Source: Nitrospinota bacterium (GTDB lineage: Bacteria; Nitrospinota_A; UBA7883; JACRGQ01). Taken from it: a stretch of DNA of 64,000 nucleotides. The stretch is from NCBI GenBank assembly GCA_016217735.1, contig JACRGQ010000016.1, forward strand, positions 1 to 64,000, read 5' to 3'. Made by a program: the position numbers and the translations under genes. Below, in pieces: positions 32,133 through 40,757 of the stretch. Numbering within the stretch: the stretch's first letter is position 1; every line of letters begins with the position of its first letter. The notes under the pieces were generated by a model, which was not told the origin of the DNA, made no database searches, and saw only the letters and a list, made by a program, of their open reading frames with translations.

Positions 32133-34466
32133 TTACTTGGGGTTGGCTCCGCCAAGGTCGGGGGCGATAGAGTGCATGAATTCGACCGCGAGGGCGAAGT
32201 CGGTGCCTATCTTCTTGCCGTTGTATTCGCGCTTTTCGGCGATGACCGGCACGCCGCCTTTGTTGGTCACGTGGCAGGCGGCGCACTTGATCGGGCCGTG
32301 GCTGCCGTCCGCGTTCATCGATGCGGCCTGCTTAAAGGAGGTTTGATCCACCTTCGGGCTGGCCGGATAGAGGCCGTGGATCGATTGGTGGCACGCCTGA
32401 CAGGCGAGGCCGGAGTGGCCTTTGGAGTAGCGCATCAGGCTGTATTTTCCGGGCTGGTTGATCGGGAAGGCGACGCCGCCCTGGCCTTCGACGAACGGCG
32501 CGCTGTGGCAGTCGGCGCAGTGCGGTTCGCCAGCCGAGAGCCAGTAGTCGCGGCCGTGGGTGGCCGCTGAATACGGCACCGCCATGCCGCCGTCGATCTT
32601 GTCGCTCGGGTTGGCCGAGAGTATCTGGACATTGATGTCGCCGTCTTCGTCCTTAGTCGCCACCGGGCCGCCGTTGGCGATCTTGATGACCGCGATATCC
32701 GGCACGGTGCGTTCCTTGCCCCAGGTCAGGAGCACGCCGTTGTCCTCGTTGGTCACCTTCGGATCGATGTAGCGGTCTATGAGGGTTTTTTCATCGACGC
32801 CGATGGCTTCCGCTATCTGGGCGAGCGACTTGTTGCGCAACGTTTCCCCTTCGCCCGGCTTAAAGGCCGATTTCAGGTTGTCGCGCTGATAGAGTTCGCG
32901 GGAAAGCTGGTTGTGGCAGTTGGTGCACCAGATGCCCTTGTATTTGTCTCCTTCGTAGGCCACATTTTTTTTCAGATATTGACCCACGGCGTTGAGGTGC
33001 TGTTTGCTCTTGAGTTTGGCGGTATCCGGGTTGCTGTGCGCGTCGCGGCCCACGAAGCAGCCGCCGGCGGCGTCGCGGTTATCCGCTTTGGCGAAGGCGT
33101 TTTCCCCGGTCTTGGTGATCGGGTAGCCCTTCATGCTCCGGTCAAACCGATGGGCCGGGTGGCAGCCCTGGCAGGAACCGGTGCGGCCCTTGCTGTCCGA
33201 CAACGGACGGTTCTTGATGTGCGCGAAGTGCAGCGCTTCGGTCAGCGCCATAATCACGCGTCCCTTGTCTTCGGCCTTGGCGCCGGGCACCACTTCGCCC
33301 ACCGTTTTGGAGGAGAGCTTGGCGATGACGTTGTCCGCGTGGCAATCCTGGCACAGCACCGCCTGACGGCCGAGGCGGTTGTTGGTCGCCTTCGGGTTGT
33401 AGTTTTTCAGGAATTCGGTGCCGTGCTTGTCGTCGTGGATTTCCATGATGGAAATGGCTGTGCCTTTCAGGCTGGCGAACCAGTCGGAGGCGCCAACCGA
33501 TTTCCAGTAGTTCATTTCATCCTTGTACTTGTTGAACTTGGCGCCGTTGGCATTGGCGTTCGAGTGGCAGTTGAAGCAGTTCGGCACGTCAATCGGGTTG
33601 GTGCCGGTAAACGACACCGGTTTGCCGGTGGTGGAATCGATGACCGCTTTGCCGGTTTTTTCGTCCACCAGCGTTACTTTCGCCTCTTGATAGGGCTGGA
33701 TGTCGGTTTCGTCCAGCCGCAGCATTCCCTTCACCACGTCCTTGTCGTAGAAGCCGGTGAGCGGCAGGCCGAGCGCATCCCAGATGCCGGGGTTGGTCAG
33801 CACGATCGGCACGTTGTCCAGCACGGGGCTTTTGGTGTAAACGATGGTTCCCTTGTCGCCGGAGTAGTGGAGAAAGCCGTTGGATACCGGCTGGCCGGAT
33901 GGCCCCGCGTCCTGCGGGATCGGAATTTCGACGCCGACGCGCAGTTTTTCGCTGTCCTTGCTGGTGCCGTTCGGATTGGTGCCCGCAAGGTCGGCGTAGA
34001 CATAGAGGTGGCGGAAGTAGGCGTTCGCCACGCTTTCGTTCGGCTCGTAGGGGTTGCCGTTGCCGTTGATGTCGTATGGCGCGTTCCAGTACGCCATCTT
34101 GTTCCCTTCGGAGTAGGAGTTGCCGACATGTTCGTAGTGCAGTTTGTACCGTTTGTTGCCGTCAACCAGCACTTCGTGGTTTTTCGGATCGGCTTCCAGC
34201 ACCTTCGGCAGCTTGTCGGCGCCGCTGTCCAGCCTGCCGTGGCGGACGACCTGGGCCTGCACGGAGTTGTACGGGGGGAGAACGCAACAGTAGGTGAAAT
34301 CGAAGCCGGTGCAGTGCATGCCAAGCTCGTAGTTGATCGAGATGACATAGTCATGCCCCGCGTCCTTCGCCGCTTCCGCCACCATCGGTTGCGCCGCCGC
34401 GCCGTAACCGAAGAAGAGGGCCGCGAGGAACAACGGCATTCTACAGACAGACCACCACTTGTTCAT
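32133..34466 (-). CDS. Exported heptahaem c-type cytochrome
   Basis: 777 residues with a signal peptide. Seven CxxCH haem-binding motifs are present in order: CFNCH, CQDCH, CQGCH, CTNCH, CADCH, CQACH and CAACH. The CFVGRDAH segment between the third and fourth could be a decayed or unusual site. A ~280-residue N-terminal region without haems starts with NYELGMHCTGFDFTYCCVLPPYN, a motif I have seen at the start of other large multihaem cytochromes of unknown function. It is downstream of the dsr genes and the DUF302 gene on the same strand, so it may be a periplasmic electron acceptor for sulfur oxidation, although this is inference. The start codon ATG 34466 is preceded by AAAAGGAGG. Confidence 0.85.
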   Translation of the reverse strand: MNKWWSVCRMPLFLAALFFGYGAAAQPMVAEAAKDAGHDYVISINYELGMHCTGFDFTYCCVLPPYNSVQAQVVRHGRLDSGADKLPKVLEADPKNHEVLVDGNKRYKLHYEHVGNSYSEGNKMAYWNAPYDINGNGNPYEPNESVANAYFRHLYVYADLAGTNPNGTSKDSEKLRVGVEIPIPQDAGPSGQPVSNGFLHYSGDKGTIVYTKSPVLDNVPIVLTNPGIWDALGLPLTGFYDKDVVKGMLRLDETDIQPYQEAKVTLVDEKTGKAVIDSTTGKPVSFTGTNPIDVPNCFNCHSNANANGAKFNKYKDEMNYWKSVGASDWFASLKGTAISIMEIHDDKHGTEFLKNYNPKATNNRLGRQAVLCQDCHADNVIAKLSSKTVGEVVPGAKAEDKGRVIMALTEALHFAHIKNRPLSDSKGRTGSCQGCHPAHRFDRSMKGYPITKTGENAFAKADNRDAAGGCFVGRDAHSNPDTAKLKSKQHLNAVGQYLKKNVAYEGDKYKGIWCTNCHNQLSRELYQRDNLKSAFKPGEGETLRNKSLAQIAEAIGVDEKTLIDRYIDPKVTNEDNGVLLTWGKERTVPDIAVIKIANGGPVATKDEDGDINVQILSANPSDKIDGGMAVPYSAATHGRDYWLSAGEPHCADCHSAPFVEGQGGVAFPINQPGKYSLMRYSKGHSGLACQACHQSIHGLYPASPKVDQTSFKQAASMNADGSHGPIKCAACHVTNKGGVPVIAEKREYNGKKIGTDFALAVEFMHSIAPDLGGANPK

Positions 34467-34604
34467 GAAAACCTCCTTTTATAAAACCCCTTTTATAGGC
34501 CAATGGCCGGTATCGAAGGTATTTCCGCACCGCCCCTAGCCTGATTCTTTACGCTTTCCATTTAATTATCCGCCTGTTTTATATTTTCAGGCACCCAAAA
34601 ATGT

Positions 34605-34622
34605 GCTTATGCGTGCATAAGC
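34605..34622 (-). terminator. Hairpin between DUF302 gene and cytochrome gene
   Basis: GCTTATGC (34605-34612) and GCATAAGC (34615-34622) form a perfect eight-base-pair stem. On the minus strand it is followed by ACATTTTT. It lies 15 bases after the DUF302 stop and about 140 bases before the cytochrome start. A partial terminator or an attenuator fits; an operator role cannot be excluded. Confidence 0.5.
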
Positions 34623-34636
34623 GCCCCATATATGTT

Positions 34637-35527
34637 TCAATTGGTCAACCCCTTCATTGTTTCCTCTATGTCTCCCGGGGTGGACATGATCTTGCCGAAA
34701 GTTCCCATGGTCAGCAGCGGCCAATGCAACGCGATCCGGTACCGGCCATGCAGCATGGTGGCTTTTTTATCCACCAGGATTATTTCGTAGGGGAGAGCGG
34801 CGAGGTGGTCTTCCCCGATGATCGGCAAAAAATGCGCTTCGCCGGTTTCTTTGTTTCCTAACGCAACGCCGAACACGGCGGTTTTCGCCGATTGGCCGAT
34901 GATCTCATACACGGGGGCCGCTCCCCCTTTTTTGTCGGCGAGGTTTTTCCGTATTTTTTCCAATCCCTCTTCGAAAGAGCCGAAGCTCTTCAGCGTCACC
35001 GGGTCGTCGAAATATTCCATGCCGATCATGTAGTGGTAGTGTTCCAGCTCTTTGGCGTTAAGGGCGCCGCCAAAGGGGACGAGGTCTTGCTTGACCGCGA
35101 CCTGAAGCGCCTGTTTGACGAGATCGTCGATCTTCATGAGCGGCGCTTCGTGCGCCTTGAATTCTTTCATCAGGTAGGCCCGGAAGAGGTATGCGGGATT
35201 GACCAGGGAAACGGCGGTTTTCCCCCCGGTTTCCATTAGTCCGACTTTAAGCGCGGCGGCAAGGAAGCCGCGGTCTTTCACCCGCGCCAACTCGTCCTGA
35301 AGCGCTTGACCGGTGAAAACGATCACCTTCAGCGAGGGCTTATCCTCCGGGCTGTATTCACCGATGATGGCAAAGCCGGCGGTTTCCAGAGCGTCTTTTA
35401 CTTTTTGGGCGGTATCGGCGATATTCGCCTCGACCGTGGCTTTGTAAAAGGCGTGATGGCTCTCGGCCGCTTGCGCCGCGCCGCAAACAAGGAACAGCGC
35501 CGTAAGAAACGAAACAAAAGTCTTCAT
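34637..35527 (-). CDS. Exported DUF302 domain protein
   Basis: 296 residues with a signal peptide (MKTFVSFLTALFLVCGAAQAAE). It has two parts of DUF302-like alpha/beta character: about 25-150 (VKDALETAGFAIIGEYSP) and about 165-290 (ALPYEIILVDKKATMLHGRYRIALHWP). DUF302 proteins occur in many sulfur- and metal-metabolising bacteria with no established function. ATG 35527 is five bases after GGAGG. It is located directly after dsrP and before the heptahaem cytochrome on the same strand, which suggests a periplasmic accessory to this electron-transfer locus. Confidence 0.7.
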   Translation of the reverse strand: MKTFVSFLTALFLVCGAAQAAESHHAFYKATVEANIADTAQKVKDALETAGFAIIGEYSPEDKPSLKVIVFTGQALQDELARVKDRGFLAAALKVGLMETGGKTAVSLVNPAYLFRAYLMKEFKAHEAPLMKIDDLVKQALQVAVKQDLVPFGGALNAKELEHYHYMIGMEYFDDPVTLKSFGSFEEGLEKIRKNLADKKGGAAPVYEIIGQSAKTAVFGVALGNKETGEAHFLPIIGEDHLAALPYEIILVDKKATMLHGRYRIALHWPLLTMGTFGKIMSTPGDIEETMKGLTN

Positions 35528-35549
35528 CCCCACCTCCGCATTGTTAAGT

Positions 35550-35578
35550 GTCATTCTGAGCGCAGCGAAGAATCCCTT
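35550..35578 (+). repeat. Single-arm copy of the GTCATTCTGAGC dispersed repeat
   Basis: This is an isolated copy of the repeat that appears as a complete inverted pair at 50452-50517; the first 25 bases are identical. Translated, it gives the well-known spurious peptide CHSERSEES found in many bacterial genomes. It sits between the dsrP stop and the DUF302 start. Confidence 0.75.
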
Positions 35579-35595
35579 AAATGACCCATTGGCCG

Positions 35596-36816
35596 CTATT
35601 TCTTTTCACCGGCGGTTCCCTCGTCGATAACCGCTTTATCCGGCATCATTTCAAAAAATTTCAGGCCCAGCGCATAGAGGAAAAAAACAAAGGAAAGTAT
35701 GCCCGCGCCGAACAGGATTTCCATCGGGCTTATGCAATAATCGATCACCCGTCCGTCCTGAAACGGCCCCGCGATGTGGTAGCCGGGGAACATTTCCATC
35801 GGCATCACCTGCCCGGGAATGACGATGATGTAGCGTTCCGCCAATACGCCGATAACGACCAGCGCCGAGGCGAAGAGTATCCACTTTACCGATTTGCCGG
35901 TGGCGGGGTTGGCGAGGATGACAAACGGGAAGAGAAGGCCGCAGCCGATCATCCCGATCCAGAAAATGAGCGAATACTTGTTGCCGGAGAGCAGGAGAAA
36001 CTTCTGCACCGCGTAGTTCCCCGGCCAATAGGAGCGGGTGACATTCTCGATGAAGACGAGATAGGCGACGACGACGATGAACGCCGCGAGATAGAGGCCG
36101 AGGCGGCGTATCAGCTCGTCGTCGAGCGCGCGGCCGGTGAGTTTGAAGGTGCCGTAGAGCACCATGATCATCAGCGCCGTGCCGGAGGAGAGAGCCGCCG
36201 CGATGAAGCTGGGGGGGAGCAGGGGAGAGCTGTACAGCTCGCGCGCGCCGACGAAGCCGAAGATGGCCCCGGTGCCGCTATGCACCAGCACCGCCCAGAA
36301 GACGGCGGTGTAACCAAGCAGCTTTACCAGTTTTTCCCTGTTGTTGAACATCGCCCAGAGGTAGACAAAGCAGATGCCGATGTATGCGCTGTAGAGCATC
36401 CCGTTGAGTGAGAACATGGAACGGGGATTCATGCTGAAGAAGGGGACGAGGATGCGGTCCGGCCGGCCCCAATCGAGGATGATGCACATCAATGCCCCGA
36501 TGAGCAGAAGCGCGGCAAGCAGCGCCGATATGCGGGCCAGCGGCTTGAACTCCGTTCTGCCGAAAACGGACGAAAGCGCGGAAAGCACCAGCGATCCGGC
36601 GGAAAGGCCGATGAGGTATACCGCCATCACGATGGGGAAGCCCCACGGAATGGCGTTGGTCATGCCGGTGATGTGATGGCCGTGGAGGTACATCATGTAC
36701 GCGGACCAAAAGCCGCCGAGCGACAAAAGTCCCAGCATCACGACAAGGAGCCGGAAGCCGGCGGAGTTTCCCCCGATGGCGGAAAATTTCGTTTTCATGT
36801 TCGCCATGCCGTTCAT
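35596..36816 (-). CDS. dsrP: DsrP, NrfD-family quinone-interacting membrane subunit
   Basis: 406 residues with about ten transmembrane helices and no haem motif, as in the NrfD/PsrC family. Typical segments are GHHITGMTNAIPWGFPI near the N-terminus, IILDWGRPDRI, and VFWAVLVHSGTGAIFGF. As the last subunit of DsrMKJOP it exchanges electrons with the quinone pool in the cytoplasmic membrane. Its start overlaps the dsrO stop by four bases (ATGA), showing translational coupling. Last clearly assignable gene of the dsr operon. Confidence 0.93.
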   Translation of the reverse strand: MNGMANMKTKFSAIGGNSAGFRLLVVMLGLLSLGGFWSAYMMYLHGHHITGMTNAIPWGFPIVMAVYLIGLSAGSLVLSALSSVFGRTEFKPLARISALLAALLLIGALMCIILDWGRPDRILVPFFSMNPRSMFSLNGMLYSAYIGICFVYLWAMFNNREKLVKLLGYTAVFWAVLVHSGTGAIFGFVGARELYSSPLLPPSFIAAALSSGTALMIMVLYGTFKLTGRALDDELIRRLGLYLAAFIVVVAYLVFIENVTRSYWPGNYAVQKFLLLSGNKYSLIFWIGMIGCGLLFPFVILANPATGKSVKWILFASALVVIGVLAERYIIVIPGQVMPMEMFPGYHIAGPFQDGRVIDYCISPMEILFGAGILSFVFFLYALGLKFFEMMPDKAVIDEGTAGEKK

Positions 36817-37580
36817 ATCCCCGTGTAAAAGACTTTGGGTTCAAGGCCGAGGTCTTCGCGCACCCCTTTGGTGGCGACGGCGCGGATGTATTTGACGATG
36901 GCGCTTTCGGGGTTGTTGAGGTCGCCGAAGATCATCGCCCTTTCGCCGGATTTGTCGCACGCCTCGACGCAGGCGGGAATTTTTCCCTGGTCGATGCGGT
37001 GGGCGCAGAAGGTGCATTTTTCCACCACGCCGTGGCTCCGCTTCGGCACATCGCGGTTGGTCCACTCCGTCGTTTCCTTGAAGACGAAGGTGCGCGCCTT
37101 GTAGGGGCAGGCGATCATGCAGTAGCGGCAGCCGATGCAGCGGTGTTTGTCTATCATCACGATGCCGTCGTGACGGGTGAACGTGGCGGCGACGGGACAG
37201 ACGTGCTGGCACGGGGGCTGTTCGCAATGGTTGCACAGGAGCGGTAAATGCTTTTCCGGCCCGCCGCGCTCCGGCGTCAGCGTCACCTTGCGTATCCAGT
37301 GGCCGTCATACCGTTCGTCGCCGAAAGCGGGGACGTTGTTCTCGGTGCGGCAGGCCGCGGTGCAAGCGGTGCATTGCGCGGTGCATTTGTTGTTGTCGAT
37401 GACCATGCCCCACCGCGCTTTCCCTTTCGGCGGGATTTCAAGCGCCGTATCCGCCGACGCATTCTGTTCTTCGCCGGCATGCGCCGACGCGCTGTAGAGG
37501 GTGATGCCGTTGCCTATCACCGTTCCGGCGATGGCGGCGGCCCCCATTTTAAGAAGCGAACGTCGATCCAGTTCGGACAT
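36813..37580 (-). CDS. dsrO: DsrO, Tat-exported ferredoxin-like iron-sulfur protein
   Basis: 255 residues. A twin-arginine signal (DRRSLLKMGAAAIAG) marks export of the folded protein to the periplasm. Four clusters of cysteines for [4Fe-4S] centres are seen: CTAQCTACTAAC, CNHCEQPPCQHVC, CIGCRYCMIAC and CTFCAHRI...CVEAC. It passes electrons between DsrJ and DsrP. ATG 37580 follows GGGGAAG, 10 bases after dsrJ; an earlier in-frame start would sit inside dsrJ and precede the Tat motif. Confidence 0.95.
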   Translation of the reverse strand: MSELDRRSLLKMGAAAIAGTVIGNGITLYSASAHAGEEQNASADTALEIPPKGKARWGMVIDNNKCTAQCTACTAACRTENNVPAFGDERYDGHWIRKVTLTPERGGPEKHLPLLCNHCEQPPCQHVCPVAATFTRHDGIVMIDKHRCIGCRYCMIACPYKARTFVFKETTEWTNRDVPKRSHGVVEKCTFCAHRIDQGKIPACVEACDKSGERAMIFGDLNNPESAIVKYIRAVATKGVREDLGLEPKVFYTGI

Positions 37581-37590
37581 ATCTTCCCCT

Positions 37591-37941
37591 TTATGGCAGA
37601 TAATGGCAGTCAAAACATTCCGGCTGTACGCCGGCGTAGCTGTGGCAGCGGTCGCAGAACTCCGCCCGTTTGGCGTGGCATTTGCCGCATCCTTCGATGT
37701 GGTACTTGTGGCCGCGTTCCCCTCCGCGCACGATGAGGTCGCGCTGATGCGCCAGCAGCTTCATGTGGTTGGCGCGCATCCAGTCCGCCGGTTCCACGCA
37801 TTCGGTGGCGTTGACCGCTTTGGCCAGTTGGGGGGCGGGCGCTTTTTTGAACAGCCCGTTGCCCGCGGCGGCATAGAGCAGCGGCGCGGCCAGGAGCGCC
37901 AGCAGCGTGATGGCTATTGCGATGGATCCTTTTGCTTTCAT
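37591..37941 (-). CDS. dsrJ: DsrJ, triheme cytochrome c
   Basis: 116 residues. An uncleaved signal anchor (about 5-24) holds a small periplasmic domain with three CxxCH motifs (CGKCH, CDRCH, CFDCH) near the C-terminus. The distinctive DsrJ haem with His/Cys coordination could involve the isolated Cys in ATECVEP. Its start overlaps the preceding small gene by four bases (ATGA). Confidence 0.95.
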   Translation of the reverse strand: MKAKGSIAIAITLLALLAAPLLYAAAGNGLFKKAPAPQLAKAVNATECVEPADWMRANHMKLLAHQRDLIVRGGERGHKYHIEGCGKCHAKRAEFCDRCHSYAGVQPECFDCHYLP

Positions 37942-38135
37942 TTCTTCTTTTTAAACTTCAAAAAGCCTTTTTTAGGGAAGGCGCCGGTTTTATATTTATC
38001 GGTGCATAACGCCGCGCGGCCGCAGGTCTGCACGTTGCCGCACGGGTGATCCCAGTCGGTGCGGGTGCAGCCGCCGCGGCCGAAGACACCTTTAAATTCT
38101 TTGCCATCTTTTTTCCCGTTTCCGGTTCCGCTCAC
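37938..38135 (-). CDS. Small four-cysteine protein encoded between dsrK and dsrJ
   Basis: 65 residues, not recognised. Four cysteines in a C-x8-C-x5-C-x5-C arrangement (Cys23, 32, 38, 44) occupy the middle, and the last 15 residues are strongly basic (FPKKGFLKFKKKK). There is no signal peptide or membrane helix, so it should be cytoplasmic. Its GTG start overlaps the dsrK stop (GTGA) and its stop overlaps the dsrJ start (ATGA), so it is translated as an integral part of the operon. The cysteines could bind zinc or an iron-sulfur cluster. Canonical dsrMKJOP operons do not have a gene here. Confidence 0.75.
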   Translation of the reverse strand: MSGTGNGKKDGKEFKGVFGRGGCTRTDWDHPCGNVQTCGRAALCTDKYKTGAFPKKGFLKFKKKK

Positions 38136-39625
38136 TTGCCGCCAAGCTGGATGGCGTTGCCCACCAGTTGGTGAACCCCGGCCACCGCCTCCATTGGAAT
38201 GTCATAATAGGGCAGCACCTTGGTGAACTGCGCTTTGCAGATGGCGCAGATCATCGCCATGGTGTTCACCCCCTGATTGTCCATGACCTCTTTCAGCGCG
38301 GCGGCTTTCGGCGCGGCGCCTTTCACGCGGACTTCCAGCAGTTCGTCGCTCAACAGCCCGCCGCCGCCGCCGCAGCAGAAGGTCTTTTCGCGGTTGGCTT
38401 CCGGATCCATCTCCACATATTTGTTGCAAACCGCCTTGAGGATGTTGCGCGGTATCTCGAACTGGCCGCCCGGTTCGGTGCCCATCCGGCTGGCGCGGGC
38501 CACGTTGCAACTGTCGTGGTAGGTGACGGTGAACTCGTCGTTGGCGCTTTTATCCAGCCTGAGCGCGTTGCGGCGGATAAGCTCTTCGGTGAACTCGCAG
38601 ATGTGCGTCGGCACCGCGTGATTCTTGTCGAGGTAGTCGAACGGCCCCGCCAGCGTGTTCCAAAAACTGTAGGCGACGCGGTAGGCATGGCCGCATTCGC
38701 CCACGACGATCCGCTTCACCCCCAACTCGCGCCCGGCGTCGGCGATGCGGGTGGCGATCTTTTTCGTATTGTCATAGCTGCCGATGAACATGCCGAAATT
38801 GGCGAACTCGGAAGCGTGCGAACTGAACGTGTAGCTGATGCCGGCGGCGTGAAACACCTTGGCGTAGCCGACCAGCGAATCGACATGCGGCGAGCTGAAG
38901 AAGTCCGCCGACGGCACGATCAGCATCACCTCGGCCCCTTTTTGATCCAGCGGGAATTTCACGTCGACGCCGGTGGCTTCCTTGACATCCTCTTCCAGAA
39001 ACTCCAGCGTGCCGATGAGCGCGTCCTTCGGAATGCCGAGGTTGTTGCCGGTGTCATGCACCTTGGCGATGATTTCGAGGGTGTATTTTTGGCCGACGCC
39101 GATGGAATCCATTATTTCACGCGCCGCCATCGATATTTCAGCGGTATCGATGCCAAAGGGGCAAAAGACCGAGCAACGGCGGCATTGCGAACATTGGTGG
39201 AAGTAGGTCATCCACTCCCGCAACACCTCTTCGGTGAGGTCCTCGGCGCGGGCGAGGCCGCCGAAAAGCTTGCCGCCGAGGGTGAAGTTTTTGCGGTAGA
39301 CTTTCCGCATCAGTTCCTGCCGGGCCACCGGCATATTGTTGGGGTCGCCGGTGCCGAGGAAGTAGTGGCACTTGTCGGCGCATGCGCCGCACTTCACGCA
39401 GACATCGAGAAACAGCTTCAGCGATTTGTATTTGCCCATCAGCTCGTTCATTTTTGCCAGCGCCACTTCCTTCCAGTTGTCCACGCGCTTGGCGGGAAAG
39501 CCAAGCTTGGAAAGATGCGCCTCGGACGCGGCGTGATATTTCACATGGGCCATCGCGCCGGGCTTGATGGCGGGGACGCTTACCCCGTTTTCTATGTCAG
39601 GTATCTCGAAATCAGCTTTGGCCAT
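38132..39625 (-). CDS. dsrK: DsrK, HdrD-like disulfide-handling iron-sulfur subunit
   Basis: 497 residues. Two ferredoxin-type clusters (CVKCGACADKC near residue 75 and CSQCRRCSVFC near 145) are followed by the CCG-domain region. The catalytic [4Fe-4S] motif appears as CCGGGGG near residue 415, as in HdrD of heterodisulfide reductases. DsrK is the cytoplasmic face of DsrMKJOP and acts on the DsrC disulfide/trisulfide. Peripheral, no membrane helices. It starts 13 bases after dsrM. Confidence 0.95.
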   Translation of the reverse strand: MAKADFEIPDIENGVSVPAIKPGAMAHVKYHAASEAHLSKLGFPAKRVDNWKEVALAKMNELMGKYKSLKLFLDVCVKCGACADKCHYFLGTGDPNNMPVARQELMRKVYRKNFTLGGKLFGGLARAEDLTEEVLREWMTYFHQCSQCRRCSVFCPFGIDTAEISMAAREIMDSIGVGQKYTLEIIAKVHDTGNNLGIPKDALIGTLEFLEEDVKEATGVDVKFPLDQKGAEVMLIVPSADFFSSPHVDSLVGYAKVFHAAGISYTFSSHASEFANFGMFIGSYDNTKKIATRIADAGRELGVKRIVVGECGHAYRVAYSFWNTLAGPFDYLDKNHAVPTHICEFTEELIRRNALRLDKSANDEFTVTYHDSCNVARASRMGTEPGGQFEIPRNILKAVCNKYVEMDPEANREKTFCCGGGGGLLSDELLEVRVKGAAPKAAALKEVMDNQGVNTMAMICAICKAQFTKVLPYYDIPMEAVAGVHQLVGNAIQLGGK

Positions 39626-39638
39626 GATGTAAAAATCC

Positions 39639-40367
39639 TTATTTGGCGGCCCAAGGGTTTATGTGGCGGCGTTCGCGCGGGTCGTCCACCATGGTCCGGG
39701 TCGGGCTGAAAAAAACGCCGCCGGCGTGCATCAGCTTGCTGAACGGAAAATAGGCGGCAAGCATGAGCGCCAGCGTGAAGTGGATGATGAATGCCGGGTG
39801 CGGCGGCATATCCACCGGGCTGAACATCACCAGCCCCAGGAGGAAATGCTTGATGCCGGTTATGTCGGCGTGGTTTACGAATCTGAGGCCGAGGCCGGAA
39901 AGGGCGATCAGCAACAGCAGGAGCAGCACGAAGTAGTCGGCCGGAGACGAAATCCATGCGTAGCGGTCGACCGCTTTGCGGCGGATCAAGAGGTAGATGA
40001 GCGGCAGCGGCAGCAGCATCGCGCCGAGTAGCGCCACCGGCTGGATTTGCGCCAGCAGCGGCGAAACGGGGTGGATGAAAAGCCGCAGGTGCCGCGCGAA
40101 GACGGCGATGAGGATGACGTGGAAGGCGTAGCCGCCGGCCCATGTCCAGCGGTTTCCCTTGAACAGGTCGGCGAACAACGTGATGTTTATCAGGTTGCGC
40201 GCCACAACCCCGCCCATCGTGGCGGGGTGGGGGGTGACGGGAATGCTGAGCGGATTCGGCGTAACGGCATACCCCCAAAGCTTGTGGAGCAGGCCGCCGA
40301 AGAAAACGGCGGCCCCCGCATAGCTAAGGACGACGTAGACCAGCGATAACGGCGACAATCCGCTCAT
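39639..40367 (-). CDS. dsrM: DsrM, NarI-like cytochrome b membrane subunit
   Basis: 242 residues with five to six transmembrane helices and histidines positioned for two b haems (for example in GYAFHVILIAVFARHLRLF and FIIHFTLALML). It anchors DsrK and connects it electronically to the quinone pool. Shorter than some DsrM proteins but complete at both ends. Lies between dsrC (21 bases) and dsrK (13 bases). Confidence 0.93.
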   Translation of the reverse strand: MSGLSPLSLVYVVLSYAGAAVFFGGLLHKLWGYAVTPNPLSIPVTPHPATMGGVVARNLINITLFADLFKGNRWTWAGGYAFHVILIAVFARHLRLFIHPVSPLLAQIQPVALLGAMLLPLPLIYLLIRRKAVDRYAWISSPADYFVLLLLLLIALSGLGLRFVNHADITGIKHFLLGLVMFSPVDMPPHPAFIIHFTLALMLAAYFPFSKLMHAGGVFFSPTRTMVDDPRERRHINPWAAK

Positions 40368-40388
40368 CGTTTTCCCCCGGCCGCTTTC

Positions 40389-40724
40389 TCAAACACAGCC
40401 GGTCGGTTTCGGCAGGCCGCCGATCTTGCATGCCTGCTTCGCCGGGCCGCCCGGAAACAGTTCGTACAGGTACTTGGTGTTTCCTTTTTCTTTGCCCAGT
40501 TTCTTGCCGATCTCTTTCGTGAGAATGCGGATCATCGGGGCGATCTTGTATTCCTTGTAGTACTCGCGGAGAAAGTTCACCACTTCCCAGTGGTTGGGGC
40601 CCATCACGACCTCTTCGCTGGCCGCCAGGGCGTTGGCCACTTCCAGATTCCAGTCGTCGAGATTCGTCAGATACCCGTCTTCATCCACCTCGATTTTTTT
40701 GCCGGCTATTTCCATAGTCGCCAT
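40389..40724 (-). CDS. dsrC: DsrC, sulfur-carrier/substrate protein of DsrAB
   Basis: 111 residues. The C-terminal arm has the diagnostic pair of cysteines: the penultimate Cys (PTGCV) and a second one separated from it by ten residues (QACKIGGLPKPTGC). This identifies true DsrC rather than TusE or RspA-type relatives. DsrC carries sulfane sulfur to or from DsrAB as a trisulfide and is recycled by DsrMKJOP. ATG 40724 follows AGGAGGGG, the strongest ribosome site of the operon, as expected for an abundant carrier. Confidence 0.97.
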   Translation of the reverse strand: MATMEIAGKKIEVDEDGYLTNLDDWNLEVANALAASEEVVMGPNHWEVVNFLREYYKEYKIAPMIRILTKEIGKKLGKEKGNTKYLYELFPGGPAKQACKIGGLPKPTGCV

Positions 40725-40757
40725 TGTTTCCCCTCCTTAAATAAAAAGTTTAGTCGC

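Noticed and set aside
32913-34484. A 523-codon plus-strand frame antisense to the heptahaem cytochrome
   Set aside because: Val/Gly/His-rich shadow translation; the opposite strand encodes a clear signal peptide and seven CxxCH motifs. Similar long shadows at 3097-4293 and 11340-12962 are rejected for the same reason.
35306-35584. Plus-strand frame ending in CHSERSEESLK
   Set aside because: This peptide is the known spurious translation of the dispersed GTCATTCTGAGC repeat; the rest of the frame is antisense to the DUF302 gene.
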